Notes: generated from the sequence alone by a model not told the origin. A DNA stretch of 8,562 bases from JAYEIA01 sp034659855 (GCA_034659855.1 JAYEIA010000198.1:1-8562); one strand, 5' to 3'. Positions 1 through 6,515 are shown, numbered from the stretch's first letter. Program-made: numbers and translations.

Positions 1-97
1 AATAATCAACACTTTAACTCGCTTATGGCTTGCCTTATAAAGTATTGAATATAAGGTAATTATAAAAATTTAACGAACTATTGTACTGAGTCCGGTC

Positions 98-130
98 TAA
101 AAAGTATGTTTTAGTTTAGTAAAACATGCT
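98..130 (-). terminator. Hairpin, possible minus-strand terminator
   Basis: Positions 103-113 pair with 120-130 in an 11-bp stem with one G-T wobble and a 6-base loop. Read on the minus strand, the stem is followed directly by TTTTTA (complement of 98-103), as in an intrinsic terminator. No minus-strand gene lies to its right before grpE, so either it ends an unseen short transcript or the resemblance is accidental. Confidence 0.25.
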
Positions 131-195
131 ATATGTTTAATTATCAGGATTTTATAAACTATTCTTACAATTAACTTAAAACTCTTATTTTTAGC

Positions 196-230
196 ACTTT
201 AACTTTATAAACTTTCAACTTTATTACTTT
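196..230. repeat. Irregular ACTTT direct repeats
   Basis: ACTTT occurs five times, starting at 196, 202, 211, 218 and 226, with spacing of 6 to 9 bases. The pattern looks like a decayed short tandem repeat. No function is suggested by the sequence, and low complexity could explain it. Confidence 0.3.
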
Positions 231-360
231 TTAAACTGAACTCACTACTTAATACTTCAGAATATATTTTATTTCCATGTGATTTCCTGATAAATAATCA
301 CTAGCTTAAAACGCCTGATGGAGAACTGTATTATTAGCGTTTTGTTGTATTTAAAATTTC

Positions 361-447
361 CTGACAGATTGTTAGCGCTATTGCAATATTTTGGTGTAAA
401 GCTGTCAGATTAGTTGCCCCGCTGAAATTATTGTGTCAAAATGTCTG
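361..447 (+). promoter_or_regulatory. Cluster of CTGWCAG/TGTC motifs, candidate activator sites
   Basis: CTGACAGATT at 361-370 and CTGTCAGATT at 402-411 are near-identical 41 bases apart, and their CTGWCAG cores are palindromic. A third site, TGTCAAAATGTCTG at 434-447, repeats the TGTC half twice. They lie just upstream of a sigma-54-like candidate at 458-474, where an enhancer-binding protein would be expected to bind. Function is inferred from arrangement only. Confidence 0.3.
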
Positions 448-457
448 TATTTCCTTT

Positions 458-474
458 CCGGCAGAAGTTTTGTA
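458..474 (+). promoter_or_regulatory. Sigma-54-like -24/-12 promoter candidate for grpE-dnaJ
   Basis: The stretch CCGGCAGAAGTTTTGTA has GG (460-461) and GT (472-473) separated by exactly ten bases. The sigma-54 consensus is TGGCAC-N5-TTGC, with GG and GC ten bases apart, so spacing, GGCA and TTG match, while the last C of the -12 element is T and the -24 flank deviates. If used, the leader to the grpE start would be roughly 190 bases. No clear Bacteroidota TAnnTTTG -7 element was found nearby as an alternative. Confidence 0.25.
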
Positions 475-591
475 CAATAGAGCCTGATTAAAAGAACGGA
501 ATAAAATGTCATTTGATAAGATGTTGACTTAGACTGTTTATAAGTAATTATTTAAAATTAAATGTATATTTACTTTTTGATAAATTATTAA

Positions 592-619
592 TTGTAAGAG
601 TTTTACAAAACTTCGGAAG
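592..619 (+). other. Overlapping small hairpins in the grpE leader
   Basis: Three short inverted repeats overlap here: TTGTAA (592-597) with TTACAA (603-608), AGTTTT (599-604) with AAAACT (607-612), and CTTC (611-614) with GAAG (616-619). The first two cannot form together. In the leader of a heat-shock gene they could form alternative RNA structures, but the stems are short and the DNA is AT-rich, so chance is a real possibility. Confidence 0.2.
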
Positions 620-630
620 CAACAATAAAT

Positions 631-648
631 AGCACTTAGTGCTTAAGT
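631..648. promoter_or_regulatory. Palindrome upstream of grpE, possible operator
   Basis: AGCACT (631-636) and AGTGCT (638-643) form a perfect inverted repeat around one base, 35 bases before the grpE ATG. The same bases also give ACTTA/TAAGT arms at 634-648. The arms resemble CIRCE (HrcA operator) half-sites, TTAGCACTC and GAGTGCTAA, but the 9-base CIRCE spacer is missing, so this is not a canonical CIRCE. A closely similar string recurs at 3701-3714 and 3812-3821, which argues that it may instead belong to a dispersed repeat. Confidence 0.3.
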
Positions 649-678
649 CAAAACTAATAAAAAATATAATTGTTAAAA

Positions 679-1335
679 ATGAAAAAAGCAGAACAAAAAG
701 ACGGTAAAAAGATAAAAGATACGGAGTCTCAAGCTAAGGAGTCGTCTGCAAAAGAAAGCAAGGAGCGAAATGACGAAAATGATAAAACGATAGACGAAGA
801 TACTTCAAAGGAGAATAATCCATCCGAAAAAGAATCAGAAATGCAAGATGAGGCAAATAGCGAAAAGAAAGAGGTTTCTGAAGAGAAAAAAGAATTGAGC
901 TGGGAAGAAAAATACAAACTAATTAATGATAAGTATTTAAGACTTAGTGCCGAGTACGATAATTACAGAAAAAGAACCCTGAAAGAAAAAATGGATCTTA
1001 TAAAAAGTGCCGGAAGTGATATTTTAATAAATTTCCTTTCCGTAACTGACAATTTGGATCGGGCAAAGAAGTCTATCAATGCATCCGACGACATGAAATC
1101 AATGAAAGAGGGTCTGGATTTAATTTTTAAGGGGTTAAATGATTTTTTGCAATCGCGAGGAATTAAGGAGATTGAAGCTCAAGGCAATGAATTTGATACT
1201 GATTTGCATGAGGCAGTAACTAAAATCCCGGCACCCGAGAAAAAACTAAAAGGGAAAGTCGTAGATGTGATTGAAAAAGGATATACCCTGAATGGCCAAG
1301 TGTTGCGTTATGCAAAAGTAGTTATAGGAGAATAA
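679..1335 (+). CDS. grpE: Nucleotide exchange factor GrpE
   Basis: GrpE is the cytoplasmic partner of DnaK: it releases ADP so that the chaperone can cycle. The 218-residue product has a low-complexity Lys/Glu/Ser-rich N-terminus (about 1-72), a long helical coiled-coil region (about 73-135, starting at SWEEKYKLINDKYLRLSAEY), a four-helix dimerisation part, and the C-terminal beta domain with the family signature (FDTDLHEAV at 172-180, then KGYTLNGQVLRYAKVV at 200-215). The charged N-terminal extension is longer than in E. coli GrpE but is common in Bacteroidota. The frame is open to a TTG at 670, but ATG at 679 is preferred; neither has a Shine-Dalgarno sequence. dnaJ follows after 22 bp, so the two are very likely co-transcribed. 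Identity is firm; the exact start is slightly uncertain. Confidence 0.96.
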   Translation: MKKAEQKDGKKIKDTESQAKESSAKESKERNDENDKTIDEDTSKENNPSEKESEMQDEANSEKKEVSEEKKELSWEEKYKLINDKYLRLSAEYDNYRKRTLKEKMDLIKSAGSDILINFLSVTDNLDRAKKSINASDDMKSMKEGLDLIFKGLNDFLQSRGIKEIEAQGNEFDTDLHEAVTKIPAPEKKLKGKVVDVIEKGYTLNGQVLRYAKVVIGE

Positions 1336-1357
1336 TAAATAAAGACAGTTTTATAAA

Positions 1358-2500
1358 ATGGCGAAACGAGATTTTTACGAAATTTTAGGTGTTTCAAAAA
1401 ATGCCGATAAGAAGGAGATTAAGAAAGCATATCGTAAGATAGCATTAAAATATCACCCGGATAAGAACAAGGGCGATAAAGCTGCTGAGGACAAGTTTAA
1501 AGAAGCCGCAGAAGCCTACGAAATATTATCTAACGATGAGAAAAGAAGCCGATACGACAGATTTGGACATTCCGGTGTCGGAGGAGCTGCCGGAGGCGGA
1601 GGCTTCAGCGGAGGCGGAATGTCAATGGATGACATCTTTTCGCAGTTTGGTGATGTTTTCGGCGGATTCGGTTTCGGCGGAGGCGGCGGAGGCCGTCGGG
1701 GGCGACGAGTCAATAAAGGAAGCAATTTAAGGGTTAAAGTAAAGCTGTCTTTAAAAGAAATATTACACGGAGCCGACAAGAAAATAAAAATCAAGAAGTA
1801 TGTGGCCTGCTCACATTGTAGCGGCACAGGGGCAAAATCCGGTTCGGGATACACCACTTGTACTACCTGCCACGGCGTGGGGCAAGTTACAAGAGTACAA
1901 AATACTTTGTTGGGGCAGATGCAAACCAGTACAACTTGTCCGACATGCGGAGGAGACGGAAAAATTATTAAAGAAAAGTGTACGCATTGTTACGGCGAAG
2001 GAATTGTAAAAGGAGAAGAAGTCGTTAACATCAATGTTCCTGCCGGAGTTTCAGAGGGTATGCAAATGAAAGTCAGCGGAAAAGGAAATGCAGCACGGAG
2101 AGGCGGAGTAAACGGCGACATTGTTGTTGTGTTTGTGGAAGAAGAACACCCGACTTTGGTTCGAGATGAGAACGATTTACTTTATAATTTGTATGTTAGT
2201 TTTCCGGATGCCGCCTTAGGAGCATCAGCTGAAGTTGGTACGATTGAGGGAAAAGTGAAAATTAAAATTGCGCCGGGAACACAATCCGGAAGAATATTGA
2301 GATTACGAGGGAAAGGACTGCCCTCATACGGCAGCTACGGAAAAGGTGATTTACTGGTCAAAGTAAATGTTTGGGTTCCGAAGAGTTTGACAAAAGATGA
2401 AAAAAATACAATTTCAGAATTTTCAAACTCACAAAACTTTACCCCACAACCCAATGCCGAAGAGAAAAGTTTTTTCGATAAAGTCAAAGATATGTTTTAA
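1358..2500 (+). CDS. dnaJ: Molecular chaperone DnaJ (type I Hsp40)
   Basis: DnaJ binds unfolded protein, delivers it to DnaK and stimulates the DnaK ATPase through its J domain. The 380-residue product has the full class I layout: J domain at about 1-70 with the HPD motif at 33-35; a Gly/Phe-rich linker at about 72-112 that includes unbroken glycine runs; a cysteine-rich zinc-binding domain with four CxxCxGxG repeats (C151/C154, C168/C171, C194/C197, C208/C211), enough for two zinc ions; and the two C-terminal substrate-binding beta domains plus dimerisation tail (about 222-345 and on). All eight zinc cysteines are present and the length is normal. It is the second gene of the grpE-dnaJ pair; dnaK is not adjacent. 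A strong hairpin terminator follows within 40 bases. Confidence 0.97.
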   Translation: MAKRDFYEILGVSKNADKKEIKKAYRKIALKYHPDKNKGDKAAEDKFKEAAEAYEILSNDEKRSRYDRFGHSGVGGAAGGGGFSGGGMSMDDIFSQFGDVFGGFGFGGGGGGRRGRRVNKGSNLRVKVKLSLKEILHGADKKIKIKKYVACSHCSGTGAKSGSGYTTCTTCHGVGQVTRVQNTLLGQMQTSTTCPTCGGDGKIIKEKCTHCYGEGIVKGEEVVNINVPAGVSEGMQMKVSGKGNAARRGGVNGDIVVVFVEEEHPTLVRDENDLLYNLYVSFPDAALGASAEVGTIEGKVKIKIAPGTQSGRILRLRGKGLPSYGSYGKGDLLVKVNVWVPKSLTKDEKNTISEFSNSQNFTPQPNAEEKSFFDKVKDMF

Positions 2501-2535
2501 CGACTATCATTAATCAAGACTTTGAATGTATTCAT

Positions 2536-2567
2536 AAAAAAGTTGGCTTTTCACAGTCAACTTTTTT
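2536..2567 (+). terminator. Intrinsic terminator of grpE-dnaJ
   Basis: Positions 2536-2547 pair with 2556-2567 in a 12-bp stem with one G-T wobble around an 8-base loop. The stem begins with six A and ends with six T, so it has the U-tract of an intrinsic terminator on the plus strand. It starts 36 bases after the dnaJ stop codon. Confidence 0.85.
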
Positions 2568-2570
2568 GTT

Positions 2571-3046
2571 GTTCAAAAGGGCGGTTAATAAATTTTATAT
2601 TTCGGTCAGCTCAGGGACTCGATTTGTCGCAGGCCGTTTATTTCAGTGCATTTAAGTAAGGGAAATATTGATGTTCTCTGAATACTGTCAATATAATTTC
2701 AAAAATTACATTCACGGAATAATTTTTGTTTAGTATAAAATTGTTGATATTTTGCATGAAATATTAGTATAAAAAGAGCGTTAACAAAATAGGAAGGATA
2801 GTAAATTAATTTATAAACTACATTTTATTCCAAAAGGAAAAACGGGTATAATATATTAACAAAATATTTTAAATCAATTGATAATATGGCTTTTAAATAG
2901 AAATTAATTGGGAACCTTTAAAAATATATCACAAGAACTATTATATTTAAGAGAAAGCTTTATAAAGTCGGACTATCAAAATACAGCAGAAATGATGAAT
3001 ATTTAGAATTATTTCATATTTTTATTTTTTTATAAAAAACAATAAA
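2571..3046. other. AT-rich spacer between dnaJ and the toxin-antitoxin genes
   Basis: No convincing gene is present. TTAACAAAATA occurs twice (2781-2791 and 2856-2866), which may be chance in such AT-rich sequence. A TTG-initiated frame at 2908-3006 would encode 32 residues ending in NTAEMMNI; it reads like protein but has no recognisable family and could be a decayed gene end. The last 40 bases before the antitoxin ATG are almost pure A/T, and the promoter and any operator of the module probably lie there, though no specific element can be named. Confidence 0.5.
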
Positions 3047-3310
3047 ATGGAAAAAAGAACAATAACACATCAAAATATTGTTTATAATTTATCGTATTTA
3101 CCTAATTCTGAATTACAAGAAGTTGAAACATTTGTAAAGTTTCTCTTACACAAAAACAAAAAAAGTGTAACAAAAGAAACAAAAGAGCCAAAAACTCTGG
3201 CAGGAATATGGAAAAATGTAGGTTTTGAAAAATTTATAGACTTGGATACAGAGATTACTTCTTTAAGAAAAGAAATGGGTAAAGATATTTTAAATAAAAC
3301 GTTTGAATAA
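3047..3310 (+). CDS. DUF2281-like antitoxin of a PIN toxin module
   Basis: The 87-residue product has the features of antitoxins paired with PIN toxins. An N-terminal helix pair carries the pattern LPNSELQEVETFVKFLLHK (about 18-36), like DUF2281-type antitoxins. A charged linker (37-50) follows, then a C-terminal segment LAGIWKNVGFEKFIDLD (51-67) and a charged helix, the kind of region that wraps around and blocks the partner toxin's active site. By family logic it neutralises the downstream ribonuclease and probably represses its own operon, but no obvious DNA-binding fold is visible at the N-terminus. Its TAA stop overlaps the toxin's ATG by one base (TAATG), so the pair is translationally coupled. 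The gene looks AT-richer than grpE and dnaJ, consistent with acquisition by transfer. The antitoxin role is assigned from context plus similarity of pattern. Confidence 0.8.
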   Translation: MEKRTITHQNIVYNLSYLPNSELQEVETFVKFLLHKNKKSVTKETKEPKTLAGIWKNVGFEKFIDLDTEITSLRKEMGKDILNKTFE

Positions 3311-3699
3311 TGAAATATCTACTTGATACAAATGCAATTATAAGACATTTTGCAGGATTTAACAAGATAGGTAAATCTGCAAAGATAATAATAGAAAAAG
3401 GTGAAAATAACGAACATAAACTTTATATCTCAATAATAAGTTTAATGGAAGTGATGTATCTTGCAGAAAAACAGCGAATACCAATAAACTTATCAGAAAC
3501 AATAGAGAAAATAAAAGAAAAAACTTGTTATTCAATAATTAACTTTAATACAGAAATATTAAAAATAGCTGAAACTATTGATTTTTATGAATTACATGAC
3601 AGATTAATTCTTGCAACTGTCAAGTATTTAGATTGTCCGGTAATTTCAAGTGATAAGAAATTTCAAGAAGTTTCTGATATTAAAACGATTTGGAAATAA
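3310..3699 (+). CDS. PIN-domain ribonuclease toxin (VapC-like)
   Basis: PIN toxins are metal-dependent endoribonucleases that cut RNA, often tRNA or rRNA, when released from the antitoxin. The whole 129-residue protein is one PIN domain. The expected acidic metal-binding residues are visible: D6 in YLLDTNAII, E47 in ISLMEVMYLA, D97 in HDRLILATV and D115 in ISSDKKF. The length is typical of VapC-type toxins and the active site appears intact. The start codon overlaps the stop of the antitoxin gene, the usual layout of such modules. Base composition is AT-rich like its partner. The RNA target cannot be predicted from sequence. A structured inverted-repeat element begins directly after the stop codon. 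Confidence 0.88.
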   Translation: MKYLLDTNAIIRHFAGFNKIGKSAKIIIEKGENNEHKLYISIISLMEVMYLAEKQRIPINLSETIEKIKEKTCYSIINFNTEILKIAETIDFYELHDRLILATVKYLDCPVISSDKKFQEVSDIKTIWK

Positions 3700-3700
3700 A

Positions 3701-3828
3701 CACTTATGTGCTTAACATTGCCGTGTTCGATAATGTTAATACTATGGACTATCTCTACTGTCAATTGCTTGCGTATACATTGCCGGTGTATCATAGAGAT
3801 ACAAAGCGTTGCTTAGTGCTTGTTAAGA
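3701..3828. repeat. Compact inverted-repeat element behind the toxin gene
   Basis: Several nested or competing inverted repeats fall within 128 bases: CTTAACA (3711-3717) with TGTTAAG (3821-3827); TTAACATT (3712-3719) with AATGTTAA (3732-3739); TATCTCTA (3750-3757) with TAGAGATA (3794-3801); and ATACA (3775-3779) with TGTAT (3787-3791). The outer ends also carry an imperfect direct repeat, CTTATGTGCTT (3703-3713) and CTTAGTGCTT (3812-3821). Size and folded ends recall an integron attC site (GCTTAAC near the left end, GTTAAG near the right), but the inner L-boxes do not pair well. It may be a dispersed palindromic repeat, a recombination site or a structured RNA. The following bases 3829-4015 show no further feature; the lipoprotein promoter presumably lies there. 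Confidence 0.45.
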
Positions 3829-4015
3829 AATAAAGTTTACAATTTGTACGAAGTTATTTTGTTTATTTTCAAGACATAAAAGTTGCGAATAACCACAGTT
3901 TATTTAAAATTTTTATAACGATGAAAATAAGCAAAAGAGCAAGTAGAAATGTAAAGGTTATTTTTTTACAAGCATTTAATGAGTTACTTAAAATAAGTAC
4001 AAACAAATGATATAA

Positions 4016-5506
4016 ATGAAGCATATAAAACTTACAATTTTCGGAATAATTATAATTTTTAGTGCATGCAAGTTTGATGAGCAAAAGTATTCTTTTGTTC
4101 GTGAGTTCGACAGCGGCACATATTTAACCCCTCAGGGGGCAGCAAAATATATTAGTGGGTTGCCCGATACCGCATCAGTAGTTCGAGATGTTTATGCCAA
4201 GGTGGAAGAGGCCATTTCTTTTGCTGCACCGGAAGAACAGAAAAATATTGACAGTATTTTGGTTTACGGTCATGCGTGGGGAACGTCGCCAAAAGCCCGA
4301 TTGACTGACTCTACCTCAACAGCCTATATGATTGATGAAAATTTGGATGCTATCCCGGATAGCTATATGTCTTTTCAAAACGGAGATAAATTTGAAAGTG
4401 TTTTGATAAACTTGGTGCCGGAGACAGCCTATTATGTGCGTTCGTATGTGATTACGGGGAGTCTTGAGGGCGGACAACCCAGTTACCGAGATACGGCTTT
4501 TAACCCGGTAGAATTGGAAATAACTACCGCTGCCCCGAAAGATGTTTGGGAGCAACGAAGAGACTACGACGGAAACTCCGGTGACGGGGCGGTTTCATTT
4601 GTTTACAACGATGAAATTTATGTCGGCTTATTAAATAATAAGTTTGGAATTTTTCCGGATATCTATAAATATAATGCCCAAACAGACACTTGGTCCTTTG
4701 TTTCCAGTTATCCCGGAACCGAGGTGAGTAATGCGGCAGCTTTTGTTATTAATAATGTGAGAGTTAATATTGGGGTCTATAAGGATTTTGTATATATTGG
4801 TTCGGGCTTTTCAGTTAACGGAAATGATACAATCAGAGAAAAAGAGTTTTGGAGATGGGAAATTCAAGCCGATGACTGGGTGAAATTAAAAGATGGTTCT
4901 GTATTCTCCGGTATTGGTCGAGAAGAAGCCATTGCATTTACCATTGACGGAAAAGGATATTTTGGTTTAGGTGAAAAATCAACTATAGAATTCGATGATT
5001 TCTGGCAGTTTGATCCCACTCTTACAGATTCAGATCACCCGCAAGGGACATGGTTGCAAATGACATCTTTCAGACCGGGCCCTCGCACAAAAGCGGCTAC
5101 ATTTACCATTGCCGATAACGGGTTTGTCTGTTGCGGTCAGGATCGTGATGGTTTATACACCAATGATTTGTGGATGTTTAAGCAAACAACCAACGGAAAT
5201 GGGGATTGGGTAGAGAAAGCACCTTTCCCGTCTACTGCCAGAATTGATGCAGCCGGATTTACTATCGAAGATTTCGGATATATCGGAACGGGTATAGACA
5301 GAGATTCTCTTTGCTCCGATTTTTGGAGATATAATCCATTTACCGACACATGGCTGCAAAGAGCATTCTATACCGGAGGCCCCAGAAGAAGTGCTGTCGG
5401 AGAAGGAATTAAATACGGCGAAAACGATTTTAGAGGTTATTTAGGATTGGGTAGGGGCCCTTTGGATACCGACTATTATGAAGATTTATGGCAATACAGA
5501 CCCTAA
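4016..5506 (+). CDS. Kelch-like repeat lipoprotein
   Basis: The 496-residue product starts with a short basic-hydrophobic signal (MKHIKLTIFGIIIIFSAC) whose cysteine at 18 fits a lipobox, so it is probably an envelope lipoprotein. Residues about 55-172 look like a fibronectin-type or similar beta domain, including the common Bacteroidota string AYYVRSYVI (138-146). From about 187 to the end there are six Kelch-like units, each with a hydrophobic strand, a GxG turn, an aromatic DxW or FW(R/Q)(Y/F) strand and a terminal W: roughly 187-230, 238-291, 301-349, 356-402, 407-450 and 456-496. Together they should close into a beta-propeller, a fold used for ligand binding and sometimes catalysis. No catalytic residues can be assigned. 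The barrel gene begins 58 bp downstream on the same strand with no terminator between, suggesting an operon. Function is unknown. Confidence 0.85.
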   Translation: MKHIKLTIFGIIIIFSACKFDEQKYSFVREFDSGTYLTPQGAAKYISGLPDTASVVRDVYAKVEEAISFAAPEEQKNIDSILVYGHAWGTSPKARLTDSTSTAYMIDENLDAIPDSYMSFQNGDKFESVLINLVPETAYYVRSYVITGSLEGGQPSYRDTAFNPVELEITTAAPKDVWEQRRDYDGNSGDGAVSFVYNDEIYVGLLNNKFGIFPDIYKYNAQTDTWSFVSSYPGTEVSNAAAFVINNVRVNIGVYKDFVYIGSGFSVNGNDTIREKEFWRWEIQADDWVKLKDGSVFSGIGREEAIAFTIDGKGYFGLGEKSTIEFDDFWQFDPTLTDSDHPQGTWLQMTSFRPGPRTKAATFTIADNGFVCCGQDRDGLYTNDLWMFKQTTNGNGDWVEKAPFPSTARIDAAGFTIEDFGYIGTGIDRDSLCSDFWRYNPFTDTWLQRAFYTGGPRRSAVGEGIKYGENDFRGYLGLGRGPLDTDYYEDLWQYRP

Positions 5507-5564
5507 TAAGTCCAAAAAAATGAAACGATTTGATTTTTAAAGAACATTTCCAGACTATATATTT

Positions 5565-6368
5565 ATGAAAACAATAAGACATCACTTTTTAGTACCGGTA
5601 TTTATTTTTCTCACTGTAAGTTTATATGCTCAATACGGCGGTGGGAGAAGCTCTGAGTATCGTTACTTTTCCATAAAAGCAGGAGCTACTCATAGTACTT
5701 TTAACCCTCAACCCGGCGAATTTAATTACTTGTTTCATAAAACACCCATAGGGGATATGAAAATGAATCCCGTGGAAACTTTTATTGATTATGTGCCGGG
5801 CTATTATGCCGGCTTTATTTATAATTATGATTTCAGAAATAACAATACCGGCGTGGCCATAGGAGCCGAGTACGTTAATTACGGTTTGGCTGCAAAATAC
5901 CAAACGGCAGAAGCTCTTTTTGATATGACTCAAAAGCATATGGTTTCAAAAGTATCCATACCGGCTTATTTTAAAATTGGGAACAGCTTTTATGAAAAGC
6001 AGAATTATCTGTATCTCGGCATGCGTTATGACCGTAATTTGATACACTATAAAGCGGAGGAAGTTAACTGGAGTAGCGATATAAGGCTTGTGGATGTGAC
6101 TGACGATATGTTGAAAAACCAAACCTTTACCGGTATTCTCGGCTATAATTATATGTTTTTGAATTTTGAAGTGAATTATGTGCTTGGAGGATTTTTAAAT
6201 AAGGAGTACAGTGTGTTTTTATATGACGGTAAGGTACCGGTGAAACCTTATGAAAACTACCCCTCCGGTGTTTTGTTTTTTCAAACCGGGGTAACCGTGC
6301 CTCTAAACAGTTGGTCTTCACGTCAATTGTATCTCTTCGAAATGTGGTTTAAACGAATATTCAGATAG
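5565..6368 (+). CDS. Outer-membrane beta-barrel protein, uncharacterised
   Basis: The 267-residue product has a clear signal peptide, with a basic start, a hydrophobic core (about 8-21) and likely cleavage after LYA (20-22). The mature part is rich in alternating hydrophobic/polar strands with many Tyr, Phe and Gly (for example YYAGFIYNYDF at 80-90, VAIGAEYVNYGLAA at 97-110, NYLYLGMRYD at 147-156 and TFTGILGYNYMFLNFEVNY at 187-205). This is typical of small porin-like barrels of the Bacteroidota PF13568/OmpA-like type; the exact family cannot be fixed by eye. The protein ends in KRIFR rather than the classical aromatic C-terminal residue. It lies 58 bp behind the Kelch-like lipoprotein, so the two may form one outer-membrane unit. 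No substrate is indicated. Confidence 0.75.
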   Translation: MKTIRHHFLVPVFIFLTVSLYAQYGGGRSSEYRYFSIKAGATHSTFNPQPGEFNYLFHKTPIGDMKMNPVETFIDYVPGYYAGFIYNYDFRNNNTGVAIGAEYVNYGLAAKYQTAEALFDMTQKHMVSKVSIPAYFKIGNSFYEKQNYLYLGMRYDRNLIHYKAEEVNWSSDIRLVDVTDDMLKNQTFTGILGYNYMFLNFEVNYVLGGFLNKEYSVFLYDGKVPVKPYENYPSGVLFFQTGVTVPLNSWSSRQLYLFEMWFKRIFR

Positions 6369-6439
6369 ATATTATGCTTATCCGTTGAATCCCTCAAACT
6401 TTTCCTAACGGATGGAAAATCAATTATTTTACCGGGTAA

Positions 6440-6499
6440 ACAAAGAAAATCAACGTTTCTTATAGAAAGGTTTGGGGAATTAAACGAATATTCAGGTAA
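6440..6499 (+). pseudogene. Fragment repeating the 3' end of the barrel gene
   Basis: TTAAACGAATATTCAG at 6349-6364, which forms the end of the barrel gene, occurs again exactly at 6480-6495. In the second copy the same frame reads TKKINVSYRKVWGIKRIFR followed by TAA (6497-6499), against MWFKRIFR and TAG in the intact gene. The open stretch is only 19 codons and has a stop codon just before it. It looks like the remaining tail of a duplicated or paralogous gene. A 7-bp inverted repeat (6380-6386 with 6407-6413) lies between the two copies. Confidence 0.4.
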
Positions 6500-6515
6500 T
6501 ATAATCTGAATAAAT

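Larger units (their letters stand above)
1..678. other. Gene-free region upstream of grpE
   Basis: No credible open reading frame occurs on either strand in this AT-rich stretch. It contains a hairpin at 103-130, irregular ACTTT repeats at 196-230, a 7-bp inverted repeat (AAAACGC at 308-314 and GCGTTTT at 337-343, 22 bases apart), a run of CTGWCAG/TGTC motifs at 361-447, a sigma-54-like candidate at 458-474, overlapping small hairpins at 592-619 and a palindrome at 631-643. The part from about 360 onward is likely the control region of grpE-dnaJ. The first 350 bases show nothing recognisable beyond the repeats named. Confidence 0.6.

Noticed and set aside
670..678. TTG start for grpE three codons upstream
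   Set aside because: The ATG at 679 is a better initiator and the added residues contribute nothing to the domain.
1516..1857. 113-residue minus-strand frame rich in proline opposite dnaJ
   Set aside because: It is the antisense of the Gly-rich linker of dnaJ, where GGN codons read as proline; the plus-strand gene is certain.
2781..2866. TTAACAAAATA repeated twice
   Set aside because: An 11-base AT-rich repeat in AT-rich spacer DNA is readily explained by chance.
3710..3828. Definite integron attC site
   Set aside because: End motifs fit partly, but the last base of GTTRRRY does not match, the inner L-boxes pair poorly, and no integrase or second site is in the window; kept only as a hypothesis.
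3869..4084. 71-residue hydrophobic minus-strand frame
   Set aside because: It overlaps the start of the lipoprotein gene and consists of AT-rich sequence whose translation is hydrophobic by composition.
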